From positions 6,774,001 to 6,838,000 of the forward strand of contig NZ_CP146101.1 in assembly GCF_037023745.1 (NCBI RefSeq): a stretch of 64,000 bases of DNA, in the 5' to 3' direction. The notes below the pieces were generated by a model. That model saw only the letters and a program-made list of their open reading frames with translations, did no database searches and was not told the DNA's origin. The number at the start of each line of letters is the position of its first letter. Positions within the stretch are counted from its first letter, which is position 1. Shown piece by piece: positions 25,628 through 34,385 of the stretch. The position numbers and the translations under genes were made by a program. This DNA is from Streptomyces sp. SCSIO 30461 (lineage in GTDB: Bacteria > Actinomycetota > Actinomycetes > Streptomycetales > Streptomycetaceae).

Positions 25628-25674
25628 GGCGCCTTCTAAGCGCTTGGCCGCAGGTTCGAGTCCTGCCGGGGGCG
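25628..25674 (+). other. 3' half of a tRNA-Arg(TCT) gene, probable attachment-site scar
   Basis: The stretch folds as the anticodon arm and T arm of a tRNA. The anticodon stem is GGCGC (25628-25632) with GCGCT (25640-25644), and the loop CTTCTAA holds anticodon TCT. The T stem is GCAGG (25650-25654) with CCTGC (25662-25666), around loop TTCGAGT. The 3' acceptor strand CGGGGGC (25667-25673) follows. The matching 5' strand GCCCCCG and a D arm are absent upstream, so it is not a whole tRNA. A duplicated tRNA 3' end is the usual footprint of tyrosine-recombinase integration, so this likely marks one end of an integrated element. Confidence 0.75.
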
Positions 25675-25684
25675 CAAATACTCG

Positions 25685-25708
25685 TTGACCAGCGGAAACG
25701 CTGGTCAA
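25685..25708 (+). terminator. Perfect 10-bp hairpin with GAAA loop
   Basis: TTGACCAGCG (25685-25694) and CGCTGGTCAA (25699-25708) pair perfectly around GAAA. It lies 10 nt after the tRNA fragment. It may be the original tRNA terminator, or part of the recombination site. TT and a C-rich stretch follow. Confidence 0.65.
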
Positions 25709-26286
25709 TTCCAAGTCCGGCCCGATGCGCACCGCGTCCAGGCCAAGCGCCTTTCCGCCGGCCGCGATGGCGGGGGGCGACACGGAACCGAGTAGCGCAC
25801 CGCCGCCGGCAGCCTGGCAGCACCGCCGGGGACCACTCAGCGCCACCTGCGCGTGACGACACGGGACCGACACCACGGACGCCTCGCCAAGAGGCCGTCC
25901 GCGGCCGGTCCGACCTCCGGGGTGCCGCGTCGGATCGGCGGCTGGGCATCGTGCCCGTGGCTCCTTCGGAGAGGGGCGCTTGACCAACGGCAAGGGGTGC
26001 AGTCAGCGGACGGGGCCGACGCCCATGCGGCCGAAGCATGGCGGCGCCCACCACCCGACGACACGGCAGAAACGATTCGCCAGGCGCCTGACCGCTACCG
26101 ACATCGCACTGATCACTCCTCTGTACGGCTGCGCGACGGCGGGACGGCGCGACAGTTCGGCTGTTCGACATCGCCGCCCGATCCGGGCAACGTGACGAAC
26201 AGACGCAGCCGACCGATGCCAGACAGGCTCGCCGCCGCGGTCGGCGATACAGCGCAGCGGCGACACCCGTGTGGCCGAGCAGGCGG
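25709..26286. other. 578 bp without a supportable gene
   Basis: Open frames exist on both strands, but their products are Arg/Pro/Ala-rich with no recognised domain, ribosome-binding site or consistent codon bias. It lies between the attachment-site scar and the polysaccharide locus and may hold decayed sequence from past insertions. I see no repeat, RNA or regulatory site that I can defend. Confidence 0.6.
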
Positions 26287-27567
26287 TCAAAGGCGCTCGA
26301 CGTCCGCACCCCGGCAGCGGTTGCACGCATCGAACACATAGTCGGCGGCGCTCTCGACCAGCGCGTAGTCGAAGGCGTCGTGGTCTGTGGCGATGACCAC
26401 CGCGTCCGCCGCCGCCAGCCGCTCCTCGGTGAGCTCGACGCACAGGATGTCCACGGGCAGCCGGGACGCCTCGACATGCGGCTCCACCGCCAGGACATGG
26501 GCGCCCAGCTGCCGCAGCCCGTCGGCGACGGCGACGGACGGCGACTCCCTGATGTCCCCGGTGTTCCTCTTGTACGCGAGCCCGAGCACCAGCACCTTGC
26601 TTCCGTTGACCGGCTTGCGGCGCGCGTTCAGCCCCCTCGCGACCCGCAGCACCACATGGTCGGGCATATGGCTGTTGATGTCGTTCGCCAGCGACACGAA
26701 GCGGAAGTCGCGCCGCAGCGCCTGCTTGACCTGCCAGGAGAGATAGGAGGGGTCGATCGGCAGGCAGTGTCCGCCGACCCCGGGTCCCGGCAGGAAGCGC
26801 ATGAATCCGAAGGGCTTCGTCGACGCGGCGTCGATGACTTCCCAGATGTCGATACCGAGCGGCTTGCAGAACATCGCCAGCTCGTTGACGAGCGCGATGT
26901 TCACATGCCGGAAAGTGTTCTCCAGCAACTTGGTGAGTTCGGCGGTACGGGGAGAACTCACCGCGACCGTCCGCTCGACCACGCAGTCGTAGAACTCCGC
27001 CACATGGCGCAGCGATTCCTCGTTCACCCCGGAAATCACCTTGGGCGTGTTCTCAAGGCGCCAGGTCCGGTTGCCCGGGTCGATCCGCTCCGGGCTGTAT
27101 CCGAGATGGAAGTCATCGCCCGCCCGCAACCCGCTGCAGGCCTCCAGAATCGGGAGTACTACATGTTCGGTCGTGCACGGATAAGTTGTGGATTCAAGGA
27201 TTACCGTGGCGCCCGGCTTCAGATACTCACCAATACCCTGCACCGCACTCTCGACATAGCTGAGATCCGGCGCCCCGTCCTTCAGCGGAGTGGGCACGGT
27301 GATGATGCAGACATCGAAATCCGCGGCATCCGCGTAGTCCGTACTCAGGCTGTAGCGACCTGAGTTGAGAGCCCGCAGCAGACGGTCGGAGGTCACGTCC
27401 TCGGCGAAGGACTCACCGGATGAGAGCCGCTTGACCCGCAGTTCGTCGACATCGACGCCCACGACACGGTGACCTGCCTCCGCGACGCGCACCGCCAGGG
27501 GAAGGCCGACGTACCCCTGCCCGACCACCACTACCCTTTTCACTGGGACTTCAGTTGAGCTCGACAT
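26287..27567 (-). CDS. UDP-sugar 6-dehydrogenase, UDP-HexNAc type
   Basis: A 426-residue nucleotide-sugar dehydrogenase that would oxidise C6 of a UDP-sugar to a uronic acid with two NAD+. A Rossmann motif VVVVGQGYVGLPLA lies at residues 12-25, the substrate-binding SPERIDPGN at 158-166, and the catalytic Cys in GVGGHCLPID (C268). LLENTFRHVNIALVNELAMF is typical of WbpA-like enzymes acting on UDP-GlcNAc rather than UDP-glucose; this preference is inferred. ATG 27567 or TTG 27573 may start translation. It is divergent from the SDR gene across 27568-27837 and supplies precursor to the polysaccharide locus. Confidence 0.9.
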   Translation of the reverse strand: MSSSTEVPVKRVVVVGQGYVGLPLAVRVAEAGHRVVGVDVDELRVKRLSSGESFAEDVTSDRLLRALNSGRYSLSTDYADAADFDVCIITVPTPLKDGAPDLSYVESAVQGIGEYLKPGATVILESTTYPCTTEHVVLPILEACSGLRAGDDFHLGYSPERIDPGNRTWRLENTPKVISGVNEESLRHVAEFYDCVVERTVAVSSPRTAELTKLLENTFRHVNIALVNELAMFCKPLGIDIWEVIDAASTKPFGFMRFLPGPGVGGHCLPIDPSYLSWQVKQALRRDFRFVSLANDINSHMPDHVVLRVARGLNARRKPVNGSKVLVLGLAYKRNTGDIRESPSVAVADGLRQLGAHVLAVEPHVEASRLPVDILCVELTEERLAAADAVVIATDHDAFDYALVESAADYVFDACNRCRGADVERL

Positions 27568-27837
27568 CTTCAAGACCCTCTCCGGTCGGTGTTCGATCTA
27601 CCGGGGAAGTACCCGACTCGCAATCAACGCGACCCACAATCAACGCCACCAGAATCCCGCCTTCCGGGTGACAGTGATTCAGGCGAACAGCGTCACACGC
27701 CCCGGAAAGTCGCTTCACAGACGGACCAATCGCGCATTCATTGCATTACTAGCGCTCCGGCTCGGGCTATCGTTGCCCTGAGCGACCGGGTGCACACACC
27801 CCCGGAATATCGTGAACCGCAAACGTGGGGTGACATC

Positions 27838-28998
27838 TTGACGGAACATCCGGAAAGTCCCAAGTACCTTGTCACCGGAGGAGCCGGATTCATCGGATCC
27901 CATCTTGTCGAGGCGCTGCTGAAACAGGGTGCGCGCGTCGTCGTCCTGGACGACCTCAGCACGGGACGCCTGAGGAATCTCACCGTCTCCCGTGAATACG
28001 CTCAGCGGCAGGGGGCCCGGGACGGCTTCACCTTCGTGGAGGGTTCCGTGCTCGACGCCCCGCTCGTCGACGAGCTGGTGCGCGACTGCGGAACCGTGGT
28101 GCACCTGGCCGCGGCCGTGGGGGTCAGGCTGATCGTGGAGCAACCGCTCAGGTCCTTCCTGGTCAACACCAAGGGCGCGGAGTCGGTCATCGAGTCGGCG
28201 AGCCGCCACAACCGCGAGCTCCTGCTCGCGAGCACGTCGGAGATCTACGGCAAGAACTCGTCGGGTCCGCTGAAGGAGACCTCCGATCGGGTCCTCGGCA
28301 GCCCGGCCATCCCCCGGTGGTCGTACAGCACGGCCAAGGCGGTGGACGAGATCCTCGCCGAGCTGTACCGCAGGGAGTACGGGCTGCGCGCCACCGTCGT
28401 GCGGTTCTTCAACACCGTGGGCCCGCGCCAGAGCCCCGCCTACGGAATGGTCATCCCGCGCTTCGCCCGGCAGGCGGTGCTCGGTGAGCCCCTCAGCGTC
28501 TACGGCACCGGAGAGCAGACCCGCTGCTTCCTTCATGTCGCCGACGCGGTCGACGCGCTGCTGCGGCTGCTCGCACTCCCCGGGTCCAGTGGGGAGACCT
28601 TCAACATCGGGGGTGAGGAGGAGATCCGTGTCCTGGACCTCGCACGGCGGGTGATCGCCCGTGCCGAGAGTCCCTCGTCCCTACGGCGGCTGACTTACGA
28701 CGAGGCGTACGGGCCCGAGTTCGAGGACATGGAGCGGCGGGTCCCCGATACCTCGAAGCTCAGGGATCTCACCGGCTGGGCGCCCAGGCGGAGCCTGGAC
28801 GACATGCTGGGGGACGCGGTGGAGCAGGCCAGGGACGAAGTGCGCCGGCAGGCTCTCGGAGCCGCCGCCGAAGGACGTTCCAACGGGAACACCGAAGGCA
28901 CCGGGAAGGCCGGGAAGGCCGGGAACGCCGACGGCGCAGGCGACGCCGGGGGTGCGGGCAGCAGCCCCGGCGTACTGGCGGGCCCGTGTCCGGTCTGA
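27838..28998 (+). CDS. NAD-dependent sugar epimerase/dehydratase (extended SDR)
   Basis: A 386-residue extended short-chain dehydrogenase. The cofactor motif is VTGGAGFIGSH near residues 12-22, the catalytic S/T and YxxxK are in STSEIYGK and YSTAKAVDEI, and RFFNTVGPRQSPAYGMVIPR is the typical nucleotide-sugar segment. It resembles UDP-glucose epimerases and UDP-glucuronate decarboxylases; exact reaction unknown. TTG 27838 follows GGGGTGA; the frame is open to 27589 but the upstream part lacks coding character. The last 45 residues are a Gly/Ala/Lys-rich tail. It overlaps the next gene by 13 nt. Confidence 0.88.
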   Translation: MTEHPESPKYLVTGGAGFIGSHLVEALLKQGARVVVLDDLSTGRLRNLTVSREYAQRQGARDGFTFVEGSVLDAPLVDELVRDCGTVVHLAAAVGVRLIVEQPLRSFLVNTKGAESVIESASRHNRELLLASTSEIYGKNSSGPLKETSDRVLGSPAIPRWSYSTAKAVDEILAELYRREYGLRATVVRFFNTVGPRQSPAYGMVIPRFARQAVLGEPLSVYGTGEQTRCFLHVADAVDALLRLLALPGSSGETFNIGGEEEIRVLDLARRVIARAESPSSLRRLTYDEAYGPEFEDMERRVPDTSKLRDLTGWAPRRSLDDMLGDAVEQARDEVRRQALGAAAEGRSNGNTEGTGKAGKAGNADGAGDAGGAGSSPGVLAGPCPV

Positions 28999-30032
28999 CT
29001 CCATGGCCGGGGTTCCTGTTCGCGAGTCTCGGCGCCTTCCTGGTCGCGGCCCTGCTGACCGAACCCCTGCGGCGGCTGGCACTGCGCCGCGGCTACACCG
29101 ACCGTCCGAACGCCCGCAAGTCGCATATCCACCCCACGCCCTACCTCGGCGGTGTGGCCGTCGCCTGCGCCACGCTGGCCACCGCGATCACGGCGGTGCT
29201 CATCGCCGGGGAGAACACCGGGAAGCCCGGGAGCGCCGACACGGTCACCGTCGGCGTCATCCTGGCCAGCGCCGCGCTCGTGGCCGCCCTGGGACTCGCC
29301 GACGACCTGCGTCCGCTCGGCATCGGTGCCCGGTTGGGCGTCGAGGCGGTGGCGGCGCTCGTGGTGGTGCTCTGCTGCGACCATCCCGAGTTCCTGGGCG
29401 CGTGGTTCGACGTGCCGTTCGCCGTCGGATGGATCCTGTTCACCACGAACGCGTTCAACCTCCTGGACAACATGGACGGCGTGGTCGCGACGGTGACGAC
29501 GGTGATCGCGGGTTTCCTGTGCTGTGCGGCGCTCAGCACCGGGCACGCGGCCACGGCCGCGCTCATGGCCGCGCTCACCGGAGCGTGCGCGGGCTTCCTC
29601 TTCCACAACTGGCATCCCGCCCGCATCTTCCTCGGTGACGCGGGCTCCCTCTTCGTGGGCTTCCTGGTGTCGTGCACCACCCTGACCCTCCACGAGGACG
29701 GCGGTGGTGCGCTGTCCGGATACGCGGCGCTACCGCTCGTCACCCTCGTGGTGAGCGCCGACACGGCCCTGGTGATGGTCGCCAGACGCCGGGCGGGCCG
29801 GCCGGTTTTGCAGGGCGGCAAGGACCACATCGCCCACCGGCTGCGCCGACTCGGCCTGACCGTGCGCCAGGTCGCCGTGGTGATCGGTGCCTTCGCCTCG
29901 TTGACCTGCCTGATCGCCTTCCTGGTGATGTTCCGTGTGTTCGCGCAGGACATCGCACTGATCGCGGTGGTCGCGGCGACCGCCGTGGCCTGGGGGCTGC
30001 TGCTGAGGGTCCCGGTGTACGAACCGAGCTGA
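28986..30032 (+). CDS. WecA/MraY-family polyprenyl-phosphate sugar-1-phosphate transferase
   Basis: A 348-residue integral membrane enzyme with about ten segments. It would start a glycan by moving a sugar-1-phosphate from a UDP-sugar to undecaprenyl or decaprenyl phosphate. Family marks are RKSHIHPTPYLGGVAV near residue 40, LADDLRPLG, NAFNLLDNMDGV and IFLGDAGSLFVGFL, plus a cytoplasmic His loop GGKDHIAHRL. GTG 28986 lies inside the end of the SDR gene, implying coupling. This is the initiating glycosyltransferase of the locus. Confidence 0.92.
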   Translation: MSGLTPWPGFLFASLGAFLVAALLTEPLRRLALRRGYTDRPNARKSHIHPTPYLGGVAVACATLATAITAVLIAGENTGKPGSADTVTVGVILASAALVAALGLADDLRPLGIGARLGVEAVAALVVVLCCDHPEFLGAWFDVPFAVGWILFTTNAFNLLDNMDGVVATVTTVIAGFLCCAALSTGHAATAALMAALTGACAGFLFHNWHPARIFLGDAGSLFVGFLVSCTTLTLHEDGGGALSGYAALPLVTLVVSADTALVMVARRRAGRPVLQGGKDHIAHRLRRLGLTVRQVAVVIGAFASLTCLIAFLVMFRVFAQDIALIAVVAATAVAWGLLLRVPVYEPS

Positions 30033-30167
30033 GGCGGCCCGCTTCCGGACCGGCCGGGACCAGACCGGACCCAGCCGGCTCCCCAGCCCTGCAGGTCGTC
30101 CGGAATAGGAGATTATGCCGGTATCGTGCCATTGGTCAGTCGCTATCAGGCGCAGAAGGGCGGACAG

Positions 30168-32135
30168 ATGTGCGGGGTAGCCGGAATCGCGACCACCGGG
30201 ACTGCCGATCCGGCAACCGTCCGCGCCATGTGCGGCACCCTCACGCACCGCGGTCCGGACGGTTCGGGCTACCACACCGATGAACACGTGGCCCTCGGCA
30301 TGCGCCGGCTCGCGATCATCGATGTGACCGGAGGCGATCAGCCCATCGCCAACGAGGACCGCAGCGTGATCGCGGTGTTCAACGGCGAGATCTACAACTT
30401 CGGGGACCTCCGCCGCGAACTGCTGGCCCGCGGGCACCGGTTCCGCACCGGCAGTGACGGCGAATGCATCGTGCACCTGTACGAGGAGTGCGGCGAGGCT
30501 CTCGTCCACCGGCTGCGTGGCATGTTCGCCTTCGCGCTGTGGGACGTGAAGCGGCGTCGGCTGCTGCTGGCCCGCGACCGCATCGGGAAGAAGCCGCTCT
30601 ACTACCGGGACACCGGCAGCGCCCTGCTGTTCGCGTCCGAGCTCAAGGCGCTGACGGCCGTGGCCCCGGGCGACCGAGAGGTGGACCCGGTCGCCCTCCA
30701 CCACTATCTGACCTACCAGTACGTGCCCGCGCCGTGGTCGATCCTCCGAGACGTCCGCAAGCTGCCGCCCGGACATCTACTCAGCTGGCAGGACGGCCGG
30801 ACGAGCGTGCGGCGCTACTGGCGGCTGGACTTCTCCCCCGCCGACCGCAGGGTCGACGAACACGAGGCCGCCGAGCGCACCCGTGAACTCCTTCTCGAGG
30901 CCACCAGGATCCGGATGGTGGCCGAACGCCCCCTGGGCGCGTTCCTGTCCGGGGGCGTCGACTCGTCCGCTGTGGTCGCCGCCATGGCCCGGAGCACCGA
31001 CCGGCCGGTGAAGACCTTCGCCATCGGCTTCGACGACGCCCGCTACGACGAGCGGGAGCATGCCCGGGTGGTGGCGCGCCGATACGGGACGGACCACCAC
31101 GAGTTCGTCGTGGACGCCTCCGCGCTGGCCGTCCTACCCACACTGACCTGGCATTTCGACGAGCCGTTCGCCGACTCGTCCGCCATCCCCTCCTTCTACG
31201 TGGCCCAGTTGAGCAAGCAGCAGGTCACCGTCGCCCTCAACGGCGACGGCGGCGACGAGTCCTTCGGCGGCTACACCCGCTACGCCCTCATGGCCCGTAC
31301 ATCGCGGCTGCGGGCCCCGGCCATCACCCACCCCGCGCTGCGCCGGCTGGCCGGCCTGCTCCACGACCGCTGTTCGACCCGCGCGCCCCTGCGGAAGGCG
31401 GGAACCGCCCTCAGGATGCTGAGCGAGACCCCCCGGCACCGCTACGCCCGGCTGATGTCGTATCTCGGCCCCGAGCAGAAGCACGAGCTCTACACGGACG
31501 AGCTACGCCGCGAGCTGTCGGGCGTGGACAGCTACGTCCTCATGGAACAGGCCTTCGCCGCCTCGCGCGCGGGCAGTCTGCCGAACCAGCTGATGGACGT
31601 CGACGTGCACACCTATCTGCCGGGCGACTTGCTGGTGAAGGTGGACATCACCACCATGGCCCACTCCCTAGAGGCCCGCTCCCCCTTTCTCGACCACCAG
31701 CTGATGGAGTGGGCAGCGCGGCTTCCCGCGTCGCTGAAGGTACGGGGAACCACCACCAAGTACCTCCTCAAGAAGGCGCTGGAGGGCTGGCTGCCCTCCG
31801 AGGTGCTGCACCGGCCGAAGCAGGGGTTCGGAGTGCCGCTCGACCACTGGCTCCGTACCGAGCTGAAGGACCTGGCCTGGGACGTCCTGACGGACCGGAC
31901 GGCGAGGTCGCGCGGGTTCTTCCGGCCGGAGGCCGTACGGGCGCTGCTCGACGAGCACATGGCGGGGGCGAACCACGCACGGGGGTTGTGGGCGCTGATG
32001 CAGTTCGAGCTCTGGCACCGGCACTTCGCCGACCCGCCGCTGCCCGGGCCGAGGCCCGCGCCCTGCCCGCTGCCGGGCTTCGCCATCGGAGCGGCCCCGG
32101 TCGCCTCGGAGCCGATGCGGCACAGTGGGGACTGA
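30168..32135 (+). CDS. AsnB-type glutamine-hydrolysing amidotransferase
   Basis: A 655-residue class II glutamine amidotransferase/asparagine synthase. The mature N-terminal nucleophile Cys2 is in MCGVAGIA, and the synthetase domain has the ATP loop LSGGVDSS (about residues 260-267). ATG 30168 is chosen because Cys2 must be N-terminal; the open frame back to 30126 is not real. Enzymes of this type in sugar loci amidate uronic acids rather than make free asparagine. With a UDP-HexNAc dehydrogenase in the same locus, that role is plausible here but inferred. It ends 6 nt before the next gene. Confidence 0.9.
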   Translation: MCGVAGIATTGTADPATVRAMCGTLTHRGPDGSGYHTDEHVALGMRRLAIIDVTGGDQPIANEDRSVIAVFNGEIYNFGDLRRELLARGHRFRTGSDGECIVHLYEECGEALVHRLRGMFAFALWDVKRRRLLLARDRIGKKPLYYRDTGSALLFASELKALTAVAPGDREVDPVALHHYLTYQYVPAPWSILRDVRKLPPGHLLSWQDGRTSVRRYWRLDFSPADRRVDEHEAAERTRELLLEATRIRMVAERPLGAFLSGGVDSSAVVAAMARSTDRPVKTFAIGFDDARYDEREHARVVARRYGTDHHEFVVDASALAVLPTLTWHFDEPFADSSAIPSFYVAQLSKQQVTVALNGDGGDESFGGYTRYALMARTSRLRAPAITHPALRRLAGLLHDRCSTRAPLRKAGTALRMLSETPRHRYARLMSYLGPEQKHELYTDELRRELSGVDSYVLMEQAFAASRAGSLPNQLMDVDVHTYLPGDLLVKVDITTMAHSLEARSPFLDHQLMEWAARLPASLKVRGTTTKYLLKKALEGWLPSEVLHRPKQGFGVPLDHWLRTELKDLAWDVLTDRTARSRGFFRPEAVRALLDEHMAGANHARGLWALMQFELWHRHFADPPLPGPRPAPCPLPGFAIGAAPVASEPMRHSGD

Positions 32136-32141
32136 GCGGGA

Positions 32142-33431
32142 ATGCAATCGCGTGCCGCCGTGGTCGTCGGCTGGATGTGCCTGCTGCTCTCCGTGCCCGC
32201 CGCGGTGTATCTGACGCTGTTCCACGGCAAGGCGACCGCAGCGGCTGTGGTCGCGACCTGCTTCGGCCTGGTCGTCTGGTCCCGTCCGGATCTGTCCCTG
32301 GTGCTGCTGCTTGGGCTGGTTCCCGTGACGGCGGTCTTGGACCCGGCAGGCACGGCGACGGCGGCACTGGTCGCCGGCGGCGTCGCCATCCTGCTGCTCC
32401 GCATCCTGCTGCGCGGTCTGAGGCTCCGCTGCGATCTGCTCGCGCTGGCCCTGGTCGTACTGCTCGCCCTCGCGGCCGCCGCAAGCCATCTGCTGCCACC
32501 GCTGCCGACCATCGCCGAGGGAGACGGGGCGGGATGCGCGGCACTCGTCATGGGCCTGGCACTCGTCGCGGTCTCGGCCATGGCTCCGGCGGACCCTCGG
32601 CGCATCGCGCAGGTCGTCGCCCTGTCGGGGGCCGCGGTCGCCGGGCATCTCCTGGTCCAGGGGGAACAAGCCACCGATCGCCTGATCGGACTCGGCCTCA
32701 ACCCCAACTACCTCGGCGCCATGCTGGCCCTGCCGCTCGTCGCCACCGCCGGCCTCGCGCGGCTGCAGCGCTCCTGGCTGTGGCTGCTGCCCGCGCTGGT
32801 CCTCGCCACCGCGATCACGGAGACACGGTCGCGCGGTGCCTTCCTGATGGTCGCTGCGGGCGTGACCTGCGTGCTGCTCGCCGGGCGCCCGCTGCGCCGC
32901 AAGGTGCTCATCGCGGCGGCGGCCTTCGCCGCCGCCCTGCTGCTGCCGGGCACCCTGGACGCGGTCGGGGACATGCTGACCGGGAACCGTCAGTCCGCCG
33001 AGCTCTCCGCGAACAACGACGTGCGCGGGCGCGCCGCCTGGGTGGCCGCACGCATGGCGCTCGACCATCCGCTGCGCGGGATCGGATACGGAGCGTTCCC
33101 CGACTTCGCCAGGATGTCGCCCGAGTTGGGGATCTACATCAACACCCACAACGACTACCTGAGGCTGGCGGCCGAGTCCGGAGTCTCGGCACTCGTCCTG
33201 TTCGCGGCCCTGCTGTGGCTCGCTCTCGCCCGGCGGCACTCCCCCGAGCAGGCGGTTCTCCAGTCGATGGGAGTGGCTGCCGCGGTGGGGCTGCTCTTCG
33301 CCAACGCCCTGGCGAGCCTCCTCGTGTCCGTTCCGTTCTGGGTGCTGCTGGGTTGTCTGCTCGCCCAGTCCCGGCGTCGGCAGCCGGCCGTCGCACCCCC
33401 TTCCCGTCCCCTCACCGCAAGGAAGACGTAA
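32142..33431 (+). CDS. O-antigen ligase/polymerase-like membrane protein
   Basis: A 429-residue polytopic membrane protein with about eleven hydrophobic segments. The large external loop in the second half contains SRGAFLMV and an arginine-rich approach (ETRSRGAF), then GRAAWVAARMALDHPLRGIG and YINTHNDYLRLAAESGVSAL. The His-containing THNDYLRLAAE stretch is typical of the Wzy_C/O-antigen ligase family. It would link or polymerise lipid-carried repeat units outside the membrane. It lies 6 nt from the AsnB stop and its own stop touches the next ATG, so it belongs to one operon. Confidence 0.85.
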   Translation: MQSRAAVVVGWMCLLLSVPAAVYLTLFHGKATAAAVVATCFGLVVWSRPDLSLVLLLGLVPVTAVLDPAGTATAALVAGGVAILLLRILLRGLRLRCDLLALALVVLLALAAAASHLLPPLPTIAEGDGAGCAALVMGLALVAVSAMAPADPRRIAQVVALSGAAVAGHLLVQGEQATDRLIGLGLNPNYLGAMLALPLVATAGLARLQRSWLWLLPALVLATAITETRSRGAFLMVAAGVTCVLLAGRPLRRKVLIAAAAFAAALLLPGTLDAVGDMLTGNRQSAELSANNDVRGRAAWVAARMALDHPLRGIGYGAFPDFARMSPELGIYINTHNDYLRLAAESGVSALVLFAALLWLALARRHSPEQAVLQSMGVAAAVGLLFANALASLLVSVPFWVLLGCLLAQSRRRQPAVAPPSRPLTARKT

Positions 33432-34361
33432 ATGACAGAGATCGCCGCACACACCGAGTCCACGGCGAGCACCGGCACCGCGATGTCCGGAGCAGCGGAA
33501 TCGGCGGGCTGCGAGACCGAGATCAGTCAGGGCCGGCGCTTCGCCTTCGGCCGCAACTGGCACCAGTTCGGGCATCTGATCGACGAGGAGCGCATCACCT
33601 CCGCCAGAAAGTCGCTCGAACATTCGCTCGGTACCGCCGACCTCACCGGCCGCACCTTCCTCGACATCGGTTGCGGCAGCGGGCTGTTCTCCCTCGCGGC
33701 GCTGCGTATGGGTGCGCGGGTCCGCTCCTTCGACTACGACCCCGACTCGGTGCGTACGACCGAACGGCTGCGCGCGCAGTTCGCTCCTGACGCCGACGGG
33801 ACGGACTGGAGCGTGTGCTGCGCGTCCATCCTGGATTCCGGCTTCGTGAAGGAGCAGGCGCAGGCGGACATCGTGTACTCCTGGGGTGTACTGCACCACA
33901 CGGGTGATCTCTGGAAGGCGATGGACGCCGCGTGCGGACTGGTCGCCCCGGGAGGGACGCTGTACGTGTCGATCTACAACGACCAGGGGTTGGAAAGCCG
34001 GGTCTGGACCGAAGTCAAGCGGCGCTACAACCGGTCCGGACCGCTCGCGCGGCGGCTGCTGCTGTCCGGCAGCCTGCTGTACCTGAGCCGGAACCAACCC
34101 GCGCGTACGCTCCTGAACCTGGCTCGCGGGCGCGCGCCACTCGGCGGGGCGGCCGTACCCCGCCCCCGCGGCATGTCACGCCGACACGATCTGGTCGACT
34201 GGGTGGGGGGCTACCCCTTCGAGGTCGCGACACCGGAGGAGGTCTTCTCGTTCTGCCGGGAGCGTGACTTCGAACTGCGTCATCTGAAGACCTGCCGAGG
34301 CGGACTCGGCTGCAACGAGTTCGTGTTCACCCTGGGCTCGGGAGCCGGCGCGGGAGCCTGA
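33432..34361 (+). CDS. SAM-dependent methyltransferase
   Basis: A 309-residue class I methyltransferase. The SAM site is FLDIGCGSGLFSLAA (about residues 76-90), with the acidic end of strand two at SFDYDPDSV and a catalytic-region motif YSWGVLHHTGDLWKAM. A long N-terminal Ala/Thr/Ser-rich leader precedes the fold. ATG 33432 begins directly after the upstream stop. Its place in the locus suggests sugar O- or N-methylation; a lipid or other acceptor is possible. It is convergent with the flippase gene, with a 24-nt gap. Confidence 0.88.
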   Translation: MTEIAAHTESTASTGTAMSGAAESAGCETEISQGRRFAFGRNWHQFGHLIDEERITSARKSLEHSLGTADLTGRTFLDIGCGSGLFSLAALRMGARVRSFDYDPDSVRTTERLRAQFAPDADGTDWSVCCASILDSGFVKEQAQADIVYSWGVLHHTGDLWKAMDAACGLVAPGGTLYVSIYNDQGLESRVWTEVKRRYNRSGPLARRLLLSGSLLYLSRNQPARTLLNLARGRAPLGGAAVPRPRGMSRRHDLVDWVGGYPFEVATPEEVFSFCRERDFELRHLKTCRGGLGCNEFVFTLGSGAGAGA

Positions 34362-34385
34362 CCGGACCGCGGCGCGGCGCGCTCG

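Noticed and set aside
25622..25993. Minus-strand open frame ending in an APPAGLEPA-type peptide
   Set aside because: That peptide is the familiar false translation of the reverse complement of a tRNA T arm; the frame runs across the tRNA-Arg fragment.
25419..26498. Upstream extension of the DUF5655 gene to a 660-residue frame
   Set aside because: The extension runs through the tRNA scar and into the dehydrogenase gene, has Arg/Pro-rich composition and no ribosome-binding site. The protein family begins near 25418.
31709..33790. 693-residue plus-strand frame
   Set aside because: Out of frame with three well-supported genes and extremely Arg/Ala/Gly-rich.
31668..34097. 809-residue minus-strand frame
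   Set aside because: It is antisense to the amidotransferase, ligase and methyltransferase genes, is Gln/Gly/Arg-rich and shows no domain; typical of shadow frames in high-GC DNA.
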